Source: Parachlorella kessleri (taxonomy: Eukaryota; Chlorophyta; Trebouxiophyceae; Chlorellales; Chlorellaceae). From it: DNA of 34,010 nt. Below the pieces are notes generated by a model, which was not told where the DNA came from, made no database searches, and saw nothing but the letters and a program-made list of their open reading frames with translations. Numbering within the stretch: the stretch's first letter is position 1; the number at the start of each line of letters is the position of its first letter. Shown here piece by piece: positions 12,001 through 21,464 of this stretch. The stretch covers positions 1-34,010 of the forward strand of contig BBXU01001456.1 in the NCBI GenBank assembly GCA_001598975.1, in the 5' to 3' direction. The position numbers and the translations under genes were made by a program.

Positions 12001-15000
12001 CATGGACAACGTCCCCGCCTGCGACTGCTGGGTCAGCCCTACCTTGCTACAGTATGTCCTGTGAGTCATGCACCGTCAGCCTCCTGCTGCAGGTGCTGCG
12101 CTCGCTGCCCTTTCTGCACAGCGTGCCGGAGCACGTCTTTGAGGTGCTGCTGGACAAGGGCCAGCTGCTAGGTGAGCAAGGGGGTAATTACTAACCCTTA
12201 GTAAGTCTGTGTGTTGCCAAGGCGGCACGTACGTGCGGCATGCCGCAGCCGTGGCGTGGTTGCTGACTAAAGGAAGCCGTTTGGCTAGGGGAGAGCACCA
12301 GTGGCCCTCTGGCACACCTTGGTAGCAAGCAGCGGGCATTGCGCAGCACTCGGGCAGTCAGTGGCTTGGCTTGCAGGGTGCCGTGCACTTGCTCCTCCCG
12401 GCTCCCTCTCCCCACGACCAGCCAGCGCTTCACTGCCCGCCTGCCTGCCTGCCTGCCCGCCCGCCCTTGATTGCACGGCTGCCTGCCCCGCCATGCCTGC
12501 CTGCTTCCCCATGCCTGCTTCCCCTTGCCGTGCCCGTAGAGTACTCCCAGGGTGAGGTGATCTGGAGCCCCGACAGGCTGGCAGGCGCCCCCGGGGGCCT
12601 GGGCCTGTACATCGTCATCTATGGCCTTGTGAAGAGCTCCTTTACGGACCACAGGGGGGTTACGCAGGTATGACTAACTCCTTACGGACCACAGGGGGGT
12701 CACGCAGGTATGAAGAGCTCTTGACAGCACTGTGTTGCTTGTGGCTTGTTTTGTGCCTGCCACAGTGTGTCCGGGTCCATGCTGGAGCTCATGGGCACTG
12801 CAGGGCCCGCCAGAGGGGGAGTGCATGGGTTAATGAAGCCTTGGGGGTGGTCAGGGTCAGCCTGTTACCATGCGTTGGGAAAGAAGTTGTGTTGAAGCTG
12901 CGCATGAGTTGCCCAGGGGGCATGCTAGCAACTACCTTGATTGTCTGTAGTTCGTCCTGTCGACATAGAGCTTGCGCTGTGCCAGCAAGTGCGGTTGCCA
13001 CCGGGGCACATGGGTGCCTCCTGATCTGCTGCAGGACTACTTCCTGGGCAGCGGTGGCGTGCTGGGCCTGCTGTCCTCATTGGTTGGGGAGCCGCTGCCA
13101 GGTAAGCAACGGCATCAATGATGGGACTGCACTTTCTCGAGGAAGTGCAGTGCTCGCACTTCTTCCCGTGCTAGCCTGGCAGTGAAGACCAGCGTGCACA
13201 CATGGAGGGTCATGCAGCCTGGGCGCAGAGGGTGTGTCATTTGGCGCGTCGCAATAAAAACCTTTCGAAAGATGCCGCTGGTACGCCTCGCAGTACGCTG
13301 GGTGTACAACCTCTGCGACCTGGGCGCCCTGTGTGCTGTCCTCCCGGTGGCTCCAATATGTGTGCTCACCCACACGGTCCATTGCTACCCCACCAGAGGC
13401 TACAGTAATGCATACCAGGAGGCGCAGAGTCCTCATGTGCTAGTCCATGTCTGGCCCCCAAGACCAGGTGCCAGCTCCCTGCACAAGTGTGCTGGTCAAT
13501 GTCCACCAAAGCTGATACAAGTTTGCTCAGACCCAGCTGGTACGGCCTTGCTCTGCCCATGCCTTGTTCCCAGGGTCTGGCCCTGCCATAGCTGAGGCCA
13601 ACTCCCTCCACAAGGGCCCGGTGGTGTTCCACATACCCCAGCTGCTCATCCGCCAAATGCGGCGGGAGGCGCAAGCGGGGGACCATGACCTGCTGCAGCT
13701 GGAGCTGGACCTGTTTAGGTGAGTCATGGGTAGTAACATGGGTAGTGACAGACTCTGGAGGAGGGGGGGACCCCGACCTGATGCAGCTGGAGCTGGACCT
13801 GCTTAGGTGAGTCATGAACAGTATCGGATTAATGAGGCTTGTGCTTGGAGGTAACCTGCCTTGTGGCTTGCTGGCAGGGTTGCCTCCCTCTATATCCTGG
13901 AGCGACTGAAGGGCCAGGTCATCGCCCAGGTGGCGGCCGTACATCAGCAGCTGGCTGTGGCGCGAGCTAAACGGCAAGCCATACACAGGTGGGTGACACG
14001 GTGCGCGGGCTTTATTGGGTGTGAGTGAAAGACCGCTACAAAGCACCCAGCAGCCGTGGAAAAACGCTTCGGGCTCGGAAGGGATTACCAAGCGGCAGCT
14101 ATACACAGCTGTTCGCAGGCGGGAGGACAGGAGTTGTAATTGCAGCGCTTCTGTGTACGAGCCTGCGCTAGCGCTGGTGGTTCTTACGAGATACACCTGG
14201 CTCAAAGATCTGATGTGGGCAGACCAGGCATGCCTACAAACCCAGTGGAGGTCCCTCCGCCCCAATTTCAGCCAGCTGTGACACATGGTGCGGGCCGAGT
14301 GCAGGGCTGCGGTGCGAGAGTCGGCCCGCCAAGCATCCATCCAGTCTTCGCCACAAGAAGGAGGCTCAACCCTTGAGGAGGAGGTTGGGCACCTGAGGGA
14401 TCGGATCCAGCGGGATCTGGAGCAGGCACTCGACCAAGCTGATGATGACTCCGTTGCTAAGGTCGGTCCGTCGGAGCTCCGGGCTTCATCTCACCTGGCC
14501 TTCTGCTCCAAGGCAGTGACCTTGTGTGTACAGCCCTGCTAAGCATGCCCGAAAGGTTGTCTGTGGCAACAGCGGCGGCTCTCTTTCTATAACCTTAGTT
14601 TGCAAGTGCTTCTCCCCTGATGCAGCTGGAGCATGCCGCGAGAGTGGCCGATGGGGCCGTGCCAGAGTTTGTGCCACTAACAGAGGAAGAGGTGCGGAGC
14701 TTGCTGCCTATTCAACGGGATACTGTGCATATGATGTTTGATATTTGTACGCTGTGCCTGCTGCGCCTGAAGTGTGCTGAGGCTGTTGCATACGGCCTCG
14801 TAGACAGACACTGCCACGCCAATCAGACGCCAAGCCTGCTGTGCAGGTGCTGCGCCAGCTGGACCCCCAGCGCACCTGGCACAAGGCGCAGGCCTCGGCA
14901 CGCAGGGTCGTGTCTGACATGCGGCACCAGCTGCGAGACGCTGAGCTGGTCACGCTGCGGCCCAAGCAGCGCTGGCGCCAGCTGGCGCATGCGGTGCTAC

Positions 15001-15858
15001 TGCATGGGACGCTCACGGTAGCAGAGCGGGCTGCGGGTGCGGACAGGACTCTGTGCGCTGGGGTTACCCAACACACCAGCTTCGTATACTCGCATAAACG
15101 CGCCAGGATGAGTGGGCATGGTTGGGTAGCTGCGTCCCTTCCCACCTGCTTGTTGCATATCTGATGTGCACACTGGTGCCCTTGGCTGCTATGTATGGAG
15201 GGCCCATGCATGAGTACATTACAGCGTCCCCATGGGGTGATGGGTGATATGCCACATTGTTGCAGGGCCCAGCTCAAAGCAGGCAGCACAGCAGCAGCCC
15301 CCCTGGCAGCCTACCGAGGTTGCCAGCCCCTCGGTCCTACCCTTCACCCCTGACCAAGCCGCCGCTGCGCTGGGCCTACCGCACAGCATGCAAAGCATGG
15401 GCCGAGCGCTCACAGCATCCAGCTACACTGCTGGCCTGCAAGGCGCCCTCGTCATTATATGTCCAGTTTCAGGGAAGAGCCCGGCCGACTCTGCCTCCGA
15501 GGTGGCAAGCCTCGGGCAAGCAGACAAGCCAGGGGAGGATAGCCCGGCAACAGGAGCAGGGCTGGCGCCCGCGCCTTTACAGCCGGCGCCTCCGCTGGCT
15601 CAGCAGCAGCGGCAGCAGCCCGAGGGGCGGCCCATACATCGGGTCAAGAGCCGCAGGCAAGTGCAGGCTTGGTGGCAGGGCCTAGGGACGGGGGTGATGG
15701 GGGTGGTGTCTGGGAATCGCCAGCTGGATGCAAGCGACAAGCAGGGCTATACCTATGCAATAACATGTGTGGGTCACACGGATCCCACCGTGCCAGTGGT
15801 CGTTCCCTGGCGTGACTCATCTTCTTGCATGAGCTCGCCAGTGTCGCGACTGCCCTGA
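1..15858 (+). CDS. SOS1: SOS1/NHX7-like plasma-membrane Na+/H+ antiporter, 5' partial
   Basis: Electroneutral Na+/H+ exchanger that would export Na+ at the plasma membrane. Exons: 1-97, 468-521, 940-1085, 1680-1796, 2169-2429, 3015-3326, 3566-3773, 4028-7073, 7462-7626, 7965-8020, 8473-8619, 9335-9482, 9944-10074, 10486-10580, 10992-11050, 11442-11548, 12093-12171, 12540-12667, 13035-13101, 13574-13718, 13878-13988, 14305-14461, 14626-14691, 14847-15036, 15266-15858. All joins keep phase, giving 2,227 residues here. Exon 1 has the exchanger motif WGGLRGAVSLIMA; exon 3 is the last membrane helix. Exon 4 (YTKAAVQDL, VDWGAVARYV) and exon 11 (RLVAGLKRYFHAKRSEGLL) match plant SOS1 just after the membrane domain, and exons 17-20 the CNBD-like domain. 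Plant SOS1 is about 1,150 residues; the excess is mainly a disordered insert. The upstream membrane helices lie outside the window. Exon 7 may instead start at 3599 (same phase). The ends of exons 23 and 24 and the C-terminus are least certain. Confidence 0.85.
1140..1183 (+). repeat. Decayed tandem copy of antiporter exon 3 end plus donor
   Basis: The 44 nt starting AGGCCAGAAGAG at 1064, spanning the end of exon 3 and its donor, recur at 1140, 76 bp downstream inside the intron. The donor CAG|GTGTGG of the original reads CGGGCGTGG in the copy, so the copied splice site is lost. Confidence 0.85.
1501..1696 (+). repeat. 44-bp tandem array carrying a 3' splice site
   Basis: Four complete 44-bp units start at 1501, 1545, 1589 and 1633; a fifth, partial unit at 1677 merges into antiporter exon 4. 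Each unit begins CAGGTACACCAAGGCTGCC and ends in a T-rich tract running into TTTGCAG. Every unit therefore contains a polypyrimidine tract, an AG acceptor and the first ~17 nt of exon 4. The fourth unit carries several substitutions. The real exon is taken to start at 1680. Confidence 0.95.
4028..7073 (+). other. Giant 3,046-nt disordered exon of the antiporter
   Basis: Single open exon of about 1,015 codons, between acceptor GCATGCAG and donor ACAG|GTGGTG, made almost wholly of Ala, Pro, Ser, Gly and Gln. It holds no membrane helix and no recognisable domain. The first third carries about ten S/T-P-R motifs (ASPRAFAP, LSPRAALP, STPRGMHG, SSPRGLGQ, STPRHLTP and others); later parts have poly-Gln and poly-Ala runs. 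It lies between the last membrane helix and the cytosolic helical region, so it is inferred to be a cytosolic linker or regulatory arm. Plant SOS1 has no counterpart of this size. That it is coding rests on unbroken frame and matching phase on both sides (phase 0 in, phase 1 out into exon 9). Confidence 0.7.
8356..8960 (+). repeat. Duplicated acceptor and decayed copies of antiporter exon 11
   Basis: The acceptor and first bases of exon 11 (GCTGCGCTGTGTGTAGGTGA, followed by CAGCGGAGG) occur at 8356 and again at 8457, where the real exon follows. Downstream of the exon, 8684-8741 encodes DLDYACDVAGGRALGRL and about 8868-8917 encodes GLRVLDWVAGVAAG. Both are degenerate versions of the exon's GLRILDYACDVAADRALGPL. 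They sit in the intron and are not joined in phase to the gene. Confidence 0.8.
9829..9870 (+). other. Candidate alternative exon: 42-nt copy of the start of antiporter exon 13
   Basis: Between acceptor CTGCACCACAG and donor GTGAGG lies a 42-nt segment encoding LFGMVLSRVMLVA. It is a diverged copy of the first part of exon 13 at 9944 (LIGTVLSRVMLVA). It has phase 1 at both ends, so it could be included between exons 12 and 13 without breaking the frame. Whether it is used cannot be told from sequence alone. Confidence 0.45.
10127..10180 (+). repeat. Near-exact copy of antiporter exon 13 end
   Basis: 54 bp matching 10021-10074 (the last 54 nt of exon 13) with one visible difference, GCGGG to GCAGG. 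It lies 106 bp downstream in the intron and is followed by GCAAGG, a possible GC-type donor. The close match points to a recent duplication. Confidence 0.9.
10581..10629 (+). repeat. Interstitial telomere-like tract
   Basis: Directly after the donor of antiporter exon 14 is a run of TTTAGG, TTTTAGGG, CAGGG and TTAGGG elements. TTTTAGGG is the Chlamydomonas-type telomere unit and TTTAGGG the plant type. The tract is short, degenerate and inside an intron, so it is not a chromosome end. A diverged copy of the exon-14 end with its donor follows at 10651-10676. Confidence 0.7.
12431..12540 (+). repeat. GCCT/GCCC-rich tract before antiporter exon 18
   Basis: Runs of GCCTGCCTGCCTGCCC and related C/T-rich text fill the intron up to acceptor CCCGTAG. 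The tract is a simple repeat that also supplies the polypyrimidine region. Confidence 0.7.
12637..12713 (+). repeat. Tandem duplication of antiporter exon 18 end with donor
   Basis: The exon end and donor, about 37 bp at 12637-12673 containing ACGGACCACAGGGGGGTTAC and CAG|GTATGA, are repeated at 12678-12713 with one missing T and one T-to-C change. Both copies keep an intact CAG|GTATGA donor about 41 bp apart, so either could be used. Confidence 0.9.
13680..13816 (+). repeat. Tandem duplication of antiporter exon 20 end with donor
   Basis: About 49 bp at 13680-13728 (exon end CTGCAGCTGGAGCTGGACCT, then TTAG|GTGAGTCATG) recur at 13768-13816 with four visible substitutions. The donor GTGAGT is intact in both copies, 88 bp apart. 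Confidence 0.9.
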
Positions 15859-17028
15859 CTGCCTGTGTGCCTGGTGCTGATTTGTCGAGGCTGCTGGCAG
15901 ATGGCTGGTACAGTTGTATGGGCTTGACTGACCAACAGAGGCAGGGATCTGCTCTTCATAGTGACCTCTGTAGCCTTTAGCTTGTGCTGCAGGCTTCCCC
16001 TGTCTTCTGCCATCTCTGGGATGGAGACTTTGCAACCAGCTGGCATGGATGCACTGCAGTCCCCTTGACAGGCTGAGGGACGTTGCAGGGGCAGCTGCAC
16101 AGCCACAATGCCGGCGCACAGTCCATCAAGCGGTGAGGTTGAATGTGCAACATGGGTTGCAAAGCCCTAACTAGCCTCTAACATCAGAAAGGGCATGTAA
16201 GGCTGCCTAACAGGTGTCAGTGGGCGAAACTAGAGGCGTAGCGCAGTGCAGCGTCGGATATCACTGTTGGTAAAGGAAACGTCCAGAGGACTATCAGTAC
16301 TCTAAATCCCTCGTCCTTCCCTCCCATCGCAAGGCCATGTACGGTTTTCCAAAGGCACCACTACTTCTATGCAGGCTTTCTATATGCTCTGAACTGTTCC
16401 TAAAGTGTTTCTTTTCTTTGTTCCCCTTCTGCGGTCCCAAACACTTACTCTTGATTAGCGGTCTGCACTTGTTCCGTGAGTGGGTGGGAATAATCAGCCA
16501 CACACTCTTCTGGGTCGCTAGTTGCCAATGAAAACAAGTTCTTCGGCTGTCCTAACCCCTGCAGTTGTGAATGGATATCTTTGTTCAGTAGAGGCAGGTC
16601 CGTGTGAATGGGCTTCCGTTGGGGCGGCTCAAGCACACTCTGGGATTGCCTCATTCCAGCCTGGGTTGCATGGCTTCTGCTTCAATGCCAAGTTGTGGCT
16701 TGGTACCCCCTTATGCTCGCTGTCACATCAGCTTAGCACTAGAGTTTGCTCCTATGACAGCAACCGCTGGCCGCGTCATAGGATTTGCTTGACAGCAGGT
16801 TGCATGCTTCCCAATGCTTTTTGCAGTAACGCCTGGCTCCCAGGCGCTGGCAGCAGTACACCATTATAATATACTTGTAACATGAGGCAAGGGCAATGTC
16901 AGAGAGGACCCTGGCAGTACATGCAAGTTCGCGCAGTGCCCTGCTTGCTTCACCAAGCATCCTGTGAGCAGCCCCATTCAATCAACCATGCATGTTCATG
17001 GGATAGTTCCCGTGCGGGCAAGCTGCCA
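15859..17028. other. Convergent intergenic region, 3' ends of antiporter and lunapark-like genes
   Basis: This lies between the antiporter stop (+) and the lunapark-like stop (-) and is visibly more AT-rich than the coding parts. TGTAA occurs on the + strand at 16196-16200 and 16876-16880. No TTACA, the minus-strand form, was found here for the opposite gene. No convincing coding exon or RNA gene was seen. Confidence 0.5.
16196..16200 (+). terminator. Possible TGTAA poly(A) signal of the antiporter
   Basis: TGTAA, the usual green-algal polyadenylation signal, about 340 nt after the stop codon. A second TGTAA at 16876 is an alternative. The pentamer is common by chance. Confidence 0.35.
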
Positions 17029-19249
17029 TCACTGCCTACGGCGCCTTGTGCTTGGAATATCTGAAGGCCCCGACCCCTCCTGCTCTTGTGCGGTTGCCTG
17101 CACAGGCGACCCTCCGGCCCCTACACCATCACTTGCCAGCAAAGCCGACCCCCTGCTGCCACCGCCTCCGCCGCCTCCTGTCGCTGGCCGCCTCCCTTCA
17201 TTACCATCAATGCCAGTCGTGTGTGGGTCCCCAGCAGGCCCCAGTCCCACTGCCCCAGCAGCGCCTGTGCTGCTCTCCCTCCCCTTCCCGCCTCCTTGCT
17301 GAAGTCCCTCGTTTCTGCCTTTAGCTGCTTCGCTGGCCTGGCCACCTGCCTCTATGCCTTGCCCTGGATCCCCAACATCTCCTGCAGTAAAGCCAGGCTG
17401 CTCTTCTGCTGCTGGCGGGAGCCCCAGCTGCTCCCTGAGCTGGCGGTTCTCGGCTGCCAGCTGCGCTTTGCCCGCTTCGGCTGCTGCCAGGCGAGCGCGG
17501 AGCTCGTCCGCCTCCCGCCTCGCCTCCTTGATGAGCTGCACCATGATGGGGTCGTCGGCTGCACAGCCACAGCCACAGCCACAGCAGGTGGTTAATCTGT
17601 ATATAAATGCTTAGGAGACGATAGACGCCGACACAATGCGAGCCAGATTTCCTGGTTTGATATTGTGTGACATATAGCCTTCAGGCCGTCACTTACACAT
17701 ACTAGGAGTATCTGCCATTGGGTGCCTCTTGCCTACCAGGCTATGCCACGAAGTGAACAGCCTCTTCACAAATGACACGCGCACCTATGAGCTTGTTGGC
17801 TGCCTGGTCCCAGAGCTTGCCTAGAGCTGGAAACAACTGGGACCCCGCACCCTGTACTGTGCTGCTAGCCAACCCAGCGGCCGAGCTATTCTTCTGAGGC
17901 GCCCCAACCTGCACAGAGCATATGATTCTGGCTGAACGTATGAGGCAACAAAACAAGAAGATTGTCGATGCCCATGGATGGGCAACACATCCTGCAGGCG
18001 GCCCCGAGCAGTTCCTATGAAAAAAGTATGTCCAATCTGGACTCTAAGTACCTTTGGCTGTATCTACTGTGGGAGCCGCCCAGAACGTCACACACTGTGA
18101 TGCAATGCAGGCAAGTTAATTTATCCAAGCTGCCAGTCCTAAGGTCTGCTGCCCATACCATGGCCCCAGCTGCGCCCATCCCTTGTCTCTTGCCGGCTAG
18201 CAGCGCAGCGGGGGGAATCGGAGGTACGAAGTCTGGGTCGTACTTTTGTAGCAACTCAAGTGTCCTCTCATAATGGGTGGAATCCTGTGGTTGGCAAACA
18301 GTTCTCTCACAACTGTCAGCACTAGACAAACTGGAGGGGAAGGCTCGCAGGTACCGCACTGAGTTCCTGCGTAATGTTGGGGCGGCTGTGGAGGCATTAG
18401 TGACATCAATCTTGCTTAACCCCTTCAAAGAAACGGTAAGCCTCTGTCAAGTGGGCACTCAAAAGTCACCGCATTCCGCAGAGCACCACCCTCCATTCAG
18501 GCTATCATGGAGAATGCAGTGAATGCCCAGTTTGACACAACCACATGCACTCCAGGTGCATGCCCTTGTGAATGACCTCCAGCAACTCGCCTTCAGCTCT
18601 GATATCATCCGCCTCAGTTTGCTCTCCAGAAACTTCACCCGCCTCACATCTCGCAACCCCAACAGGCCCAGCATGCGCTGCAGCAGCCAGTGTAGCACCA
18701 GCGCCGCCACTGGCGCCAGGAGGACTGGCGCCACCCTGGCAGAATGCTGAGCAGCTGTAAACTTGCCTTGGGGTTGTTGCAGCACCTGCATATCACCCAC
18801 TTGTACTAGTTCTATTCATGTTATAAGCACCGCTGGCACGAGGGCAAGGGCAGAACTGATGCCAAGAACTTACAGTCCGCAAGCGCCCACAGACCCATGG
18901 ATCTCACCCAAGCTGCATAAGCGAGGATGGCAGTGTAGAGGACTGCGAAGCTGCCCCAGAACCGGGCTTGAGTTCGGGACAAGAGCTGCTGCCTCTTGGC
19001 TGTTCGTGCCTGCAGGTTGCACCCAGAGGGAACCATCACAACAGAACCGCCAGCGTGGTGTCAAAGGGGTGTGTCTCCCTCGTAAAGAAGAACCTGGCAC
19101 CTATCCTATTCAGCATCCTTGCCAACAGCACTCCCATTCCTGCCTACCTTGGCCTTCTCAATATCTGCCTTTATGCGCTGCATGGCCTTGTCGTATGAGG
19201 CATAGTAAGGGTCAGAGCCCACCCGCTGAAACCAACCCCAAAGCCCCAT
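17029..19249 (-). CDS. Lunapark-like ER membrane protein, zinc ribbon missing
   Basis: Lunapark proteins stabilise three-way junctions of ER tubules. Exons in gene order: 19249-19148, 19009-18874, 18754-18591, 18284-18159, 17908-17785, 17558-17029; all phases match, giving 393 residues. The start MGLWGWFQR has Gly2, as in animal lunapark, so N-myristoylation is possible. Residues 51-69 and 87-113 are two hydrophobic segments with a short hydrophilic loop, as in the family. After them come a basic helix (LRDVRRVKFLESKLRRMISEL) and LELLQKYDPDF at 143-153, matching the family's LL.R(Y/F)DPD. Residues 223-262 are a clear coiled coil, and the rest is Gly/Ser-rich ending in RRRRQ. The family's C4 zinc ribbon is absent: residues 135-393 have no cysteine. 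Exon 3 ends at a GC donor (AAG|GCGAGT). Family assignment rests on the N-terminal half only. Confidence 0.62.
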
Positions 19250-20463
19250 GGTTAGCAGTTATGCTGACATACGCAAAGCTGGTAGTTGTCGTCTGATCAA
19301 ACTTTAGATCACAACAACAAGGATAGACAGGAAATGGCGCCCAACTGCACCAGCTTCTAACAACAAAACACAACTTCCTTTAATAAGGTGTCATCATGCT
19401 TGAGAAACTTGAAGGAAGACGTCAGGGGTGATGCGTGCTGTGCACGATACGTAGTTGCGCGCTTCAGGAACAAACCTGACTACCCGGCCTTGCAAAGCAA
19501 AGGCTGGGGTTCCTCAATTGAACCAGGATGGGGTCCACTCAAGTTGAGTTCGTGTGGCACGGACACCATCAATCAACAGGCTGGAACACCCGTCCTCCCC
19601 AAGCGAGTTCACATAAAGTTGCTGTCCTTCCTTGGTACAACCCAGGCTACCATGACGGTCTACCCTGGGTTGTCTTGTCCAGGTGCCTGGGTTGGTTACT
19701 AAGTTCCCACCCCAGGAGCACTGCCCTGATGGACCAGTGCAGGGCTGCCTCTTAGTAGAAGGCTACAAGTTCATCCTAGCATTGCCCTGCAGGTGCCTGT
19801 AAGGTGTGGTGCCACGGCTTCATTTGAATGGGACAGTAGTGAAAAAGCCAGCCTCTAGGTCACACTTTGACCAGCATAGCTAGTAAGCAACTTCGTTACG
19901 CAGGCAGCTGAAGGTGGGTTGATGGGTACCCAGGGAGCTTAATGCTGAATGTGACTTAGCTACACCGAACAGAATGAAGTAGCAACCGCTGTCTGAAGTA
20001 TGATCGCCTGTCCACAAGGATGGACCGGATGTTGTCTTTGCTTGAGAAACCACACTTGCTGAAAATGAGGGGTTTGCAGACATAGTGTGGACGCAGATGG
20101 ATACATCCCTTGATTACAATCACAATGACCCATCTGTGCACTTGAGATTGCAGGGAAAGCCAGGCTACAGCACGGTCCTTATCGACCATGCTGCACCAGT
20201 ACCGCATGCAGAGGGAGCAGGTGGGGCCAAGGGCATGGATGCATATAGTGTCTATTAGTATACACCCCGGACAGAGTTCGTAAAGCGGTGTTTTCCAGCT
20301 GCACAGACAGACTTGGCTGGTCAATACAAAATCAGGATTGGGTGCTCACTCTGCAAATCACAGCCACTGCGGGGCTGCTTGGCCAACAGTAATAGACAGC
20401 ATCAATGAAGCAAGAGTGCAGGATGTAAATAGGATGACAAGGGTCATGGGACCAGGCTGGCCT
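19250..20463. other. Intergenic: lunapark-like 5' flank and GATA 3' flank
   Basis: Both flanking genes are on the minus strand. No supported coding exon was found; open stretches on either strand lack start context, splice sites or known motifs. The lower part should hold the lunapark-like promoter and the upper part the GATA 3' UTR. Confidence 0.5.
20114..20118 (-). terminator. Possible TGTAA poly(A) signal of the GATA gene
   Basis: TGTAA on the minus strand, about 350 nt after the GATA stop codon, and the first one met. Position and motif fit algal genes, but chance occurrence is likely. Confidence 0.3.
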
Positions 20464-21300
20464 TCACATCAGGCCCAGCTGCCGCTTCAACCGCAGCCCG
20501 CATGCGTTGCTGCAGAGAGCAGGAACATCTCTTAACAAGGTTGCTACTAAAAAATTATATCATGTATCGCAGGGTTACTGGCAGCTTGATGGAGCGTGCA
20601 AGTGCCTTACCAGTATATCTGATTATTTACGCACCGCCACATGGGCGTGCGCTGCACGTTGCACGTGGTGCACACCTGCAGCCCAGCATTAGCCAACATC
20701 TAGTTCAACACGCTACGAATATTGCGGTTGAAGTAATGCAGCTCTGATGTCCGTTTACATTGGCACCTGCAGCAGGAATGGGAGGCTACAGGGTGCCCCA
20801 GCGGATCAAGGGCTTACCTTGACAGCTGCTGGGGCATTGAAAGCTGGCACAACTGGCGGTTGGACCGGCTCCTGCAGCGGAGCTGCTGTCTCGCCACACG
20901 CAATCTGTTTTCTGAGCTGCACTGCCCTGACAAGTGTTCTGCCGTCGCTCTCCTGCTGCTGATAGGTGTCCCCATCCATGTGTGACCGCTGCGGCTGAGA
21001 CGACTTGCGCTTGTGCTGCACCCTGCAACAGTTGTGGGCGCGAGTGTCGGAACAAATAGACGGGGGCCATGGACAATCACATACACACTAGGATGCGGAG
21101 TCTGCCCTCAAGACTAGAGTGGGCCAGCAAGAGCCTCCTGTGGCGATCAGGAAGCAAGACTATGGCAGCTTTAGGCAAGCTCACACCAGGCAGCTCGGGT
21201 ATATGCAGCAAAGCAACACAACGGCGCACCTCAACGGCGAATTTTGGCTGTCGCTTTTGTTCTTGCCCCAGTTCTCCACGCTAATGTGCGCGTGGGCCAT
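20464..21300 (-). CDS. Small GATA-type zinc-finger protein
   Basis: Probable DNA-binding transcription factor acting in the nucleus. Exons in gene order: 21300-21230, 21022-20818, 20675-20611, 20509-20464; phases 2, 0 and 2 all match, giving 128 residues. The start is ATG at 21300 (MAHAHISVENWGK). Residues 27-30 (HKRK) are a basic, NLS-like patch and the middle is Gln/Pro-rich. The finger is at 94-117: Cys94-x2-Cys97 then TPMWR, and Cys114-Asn-Ala-Cys117 followed by GLRLKR, the GATA hallmark. The protein stops at residue 128, so the finger is C-terminal. The last intron falls inside the Cys114 codon, so the finger exists only in spliced RNA. The loop between cysteine pairs is 16 residues; 17-18 is usual. 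Target genes cannot be told from the sequence. Confidence 0.8.
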
Positions 21301-21452
21301 CGTGCCTGAGATGGGATGCGGGTCAGCCTTGGAGTGAGTGGCCAGCCAGCAACCTCCAGCACTGTGACTCCGTGCCGTTAAAGGCCCGCGCAGCGATCAA
21401 ACTACCAATCAACACCAACTCCTCGTCAATTTGTCCCACACTGCACGCAGCA

Positions 21453-21464
21453 GGCGCGCCAAAA
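21453..21464. promoter_or_regulatory. E2F/DP-like site upstream of the GATA gene
   Basis: GGCGCGCCAAAA matches the E2F consensus TTTSSCGC read on the other strand. It is about 155 bp upstream of the GATA start codon. In algae and plants E2F sites mark S-phase genes. This is a single short match, so the call is tentative. Confidence 0.3.

Larger units (their letters stand above)
12093..13718 (+). other. Degenerate cyclic-nucleotide-binding-like domain of the antiporter (exons 17-20)
   Basis: Four exons (12093-12171, 12540-12667, 13035-13101, 13574-13718) encode the fold seen in SOS1 and CRP-like proteins: the helix LPFLHSVPEHVFEVLL, the strand pair YSQGEVIWSP and LGLYIVIYGLVKSS, then LGSGGVLGLLSSLVGE. 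The phosphate-binding cassette of functional CNB domains usually reads GE(L/I)A followed by an arginine before T/A. Here that stretch reads GVLGLLSSLVGEPLP with no such arginine, so loss of cyclic-nucleotide binding is inferred. Intron phases are 1, 0, 1 and 2 in order. Confidence 0.6.

Noticed and set aside
14235..14304. Exon 22 starting after the TTTCAG near 14274
   Set aside because: That acceptor puts TGA in frame before the coding part; the acceptor GTGCAG ending at 14304 keeps the phase without a stop.
13366..14340. 324-residue minus-strand open frame
   Set aside because: It runs antisense across antiporter exons 20 and 21 and two introns, and has no motif of its own.
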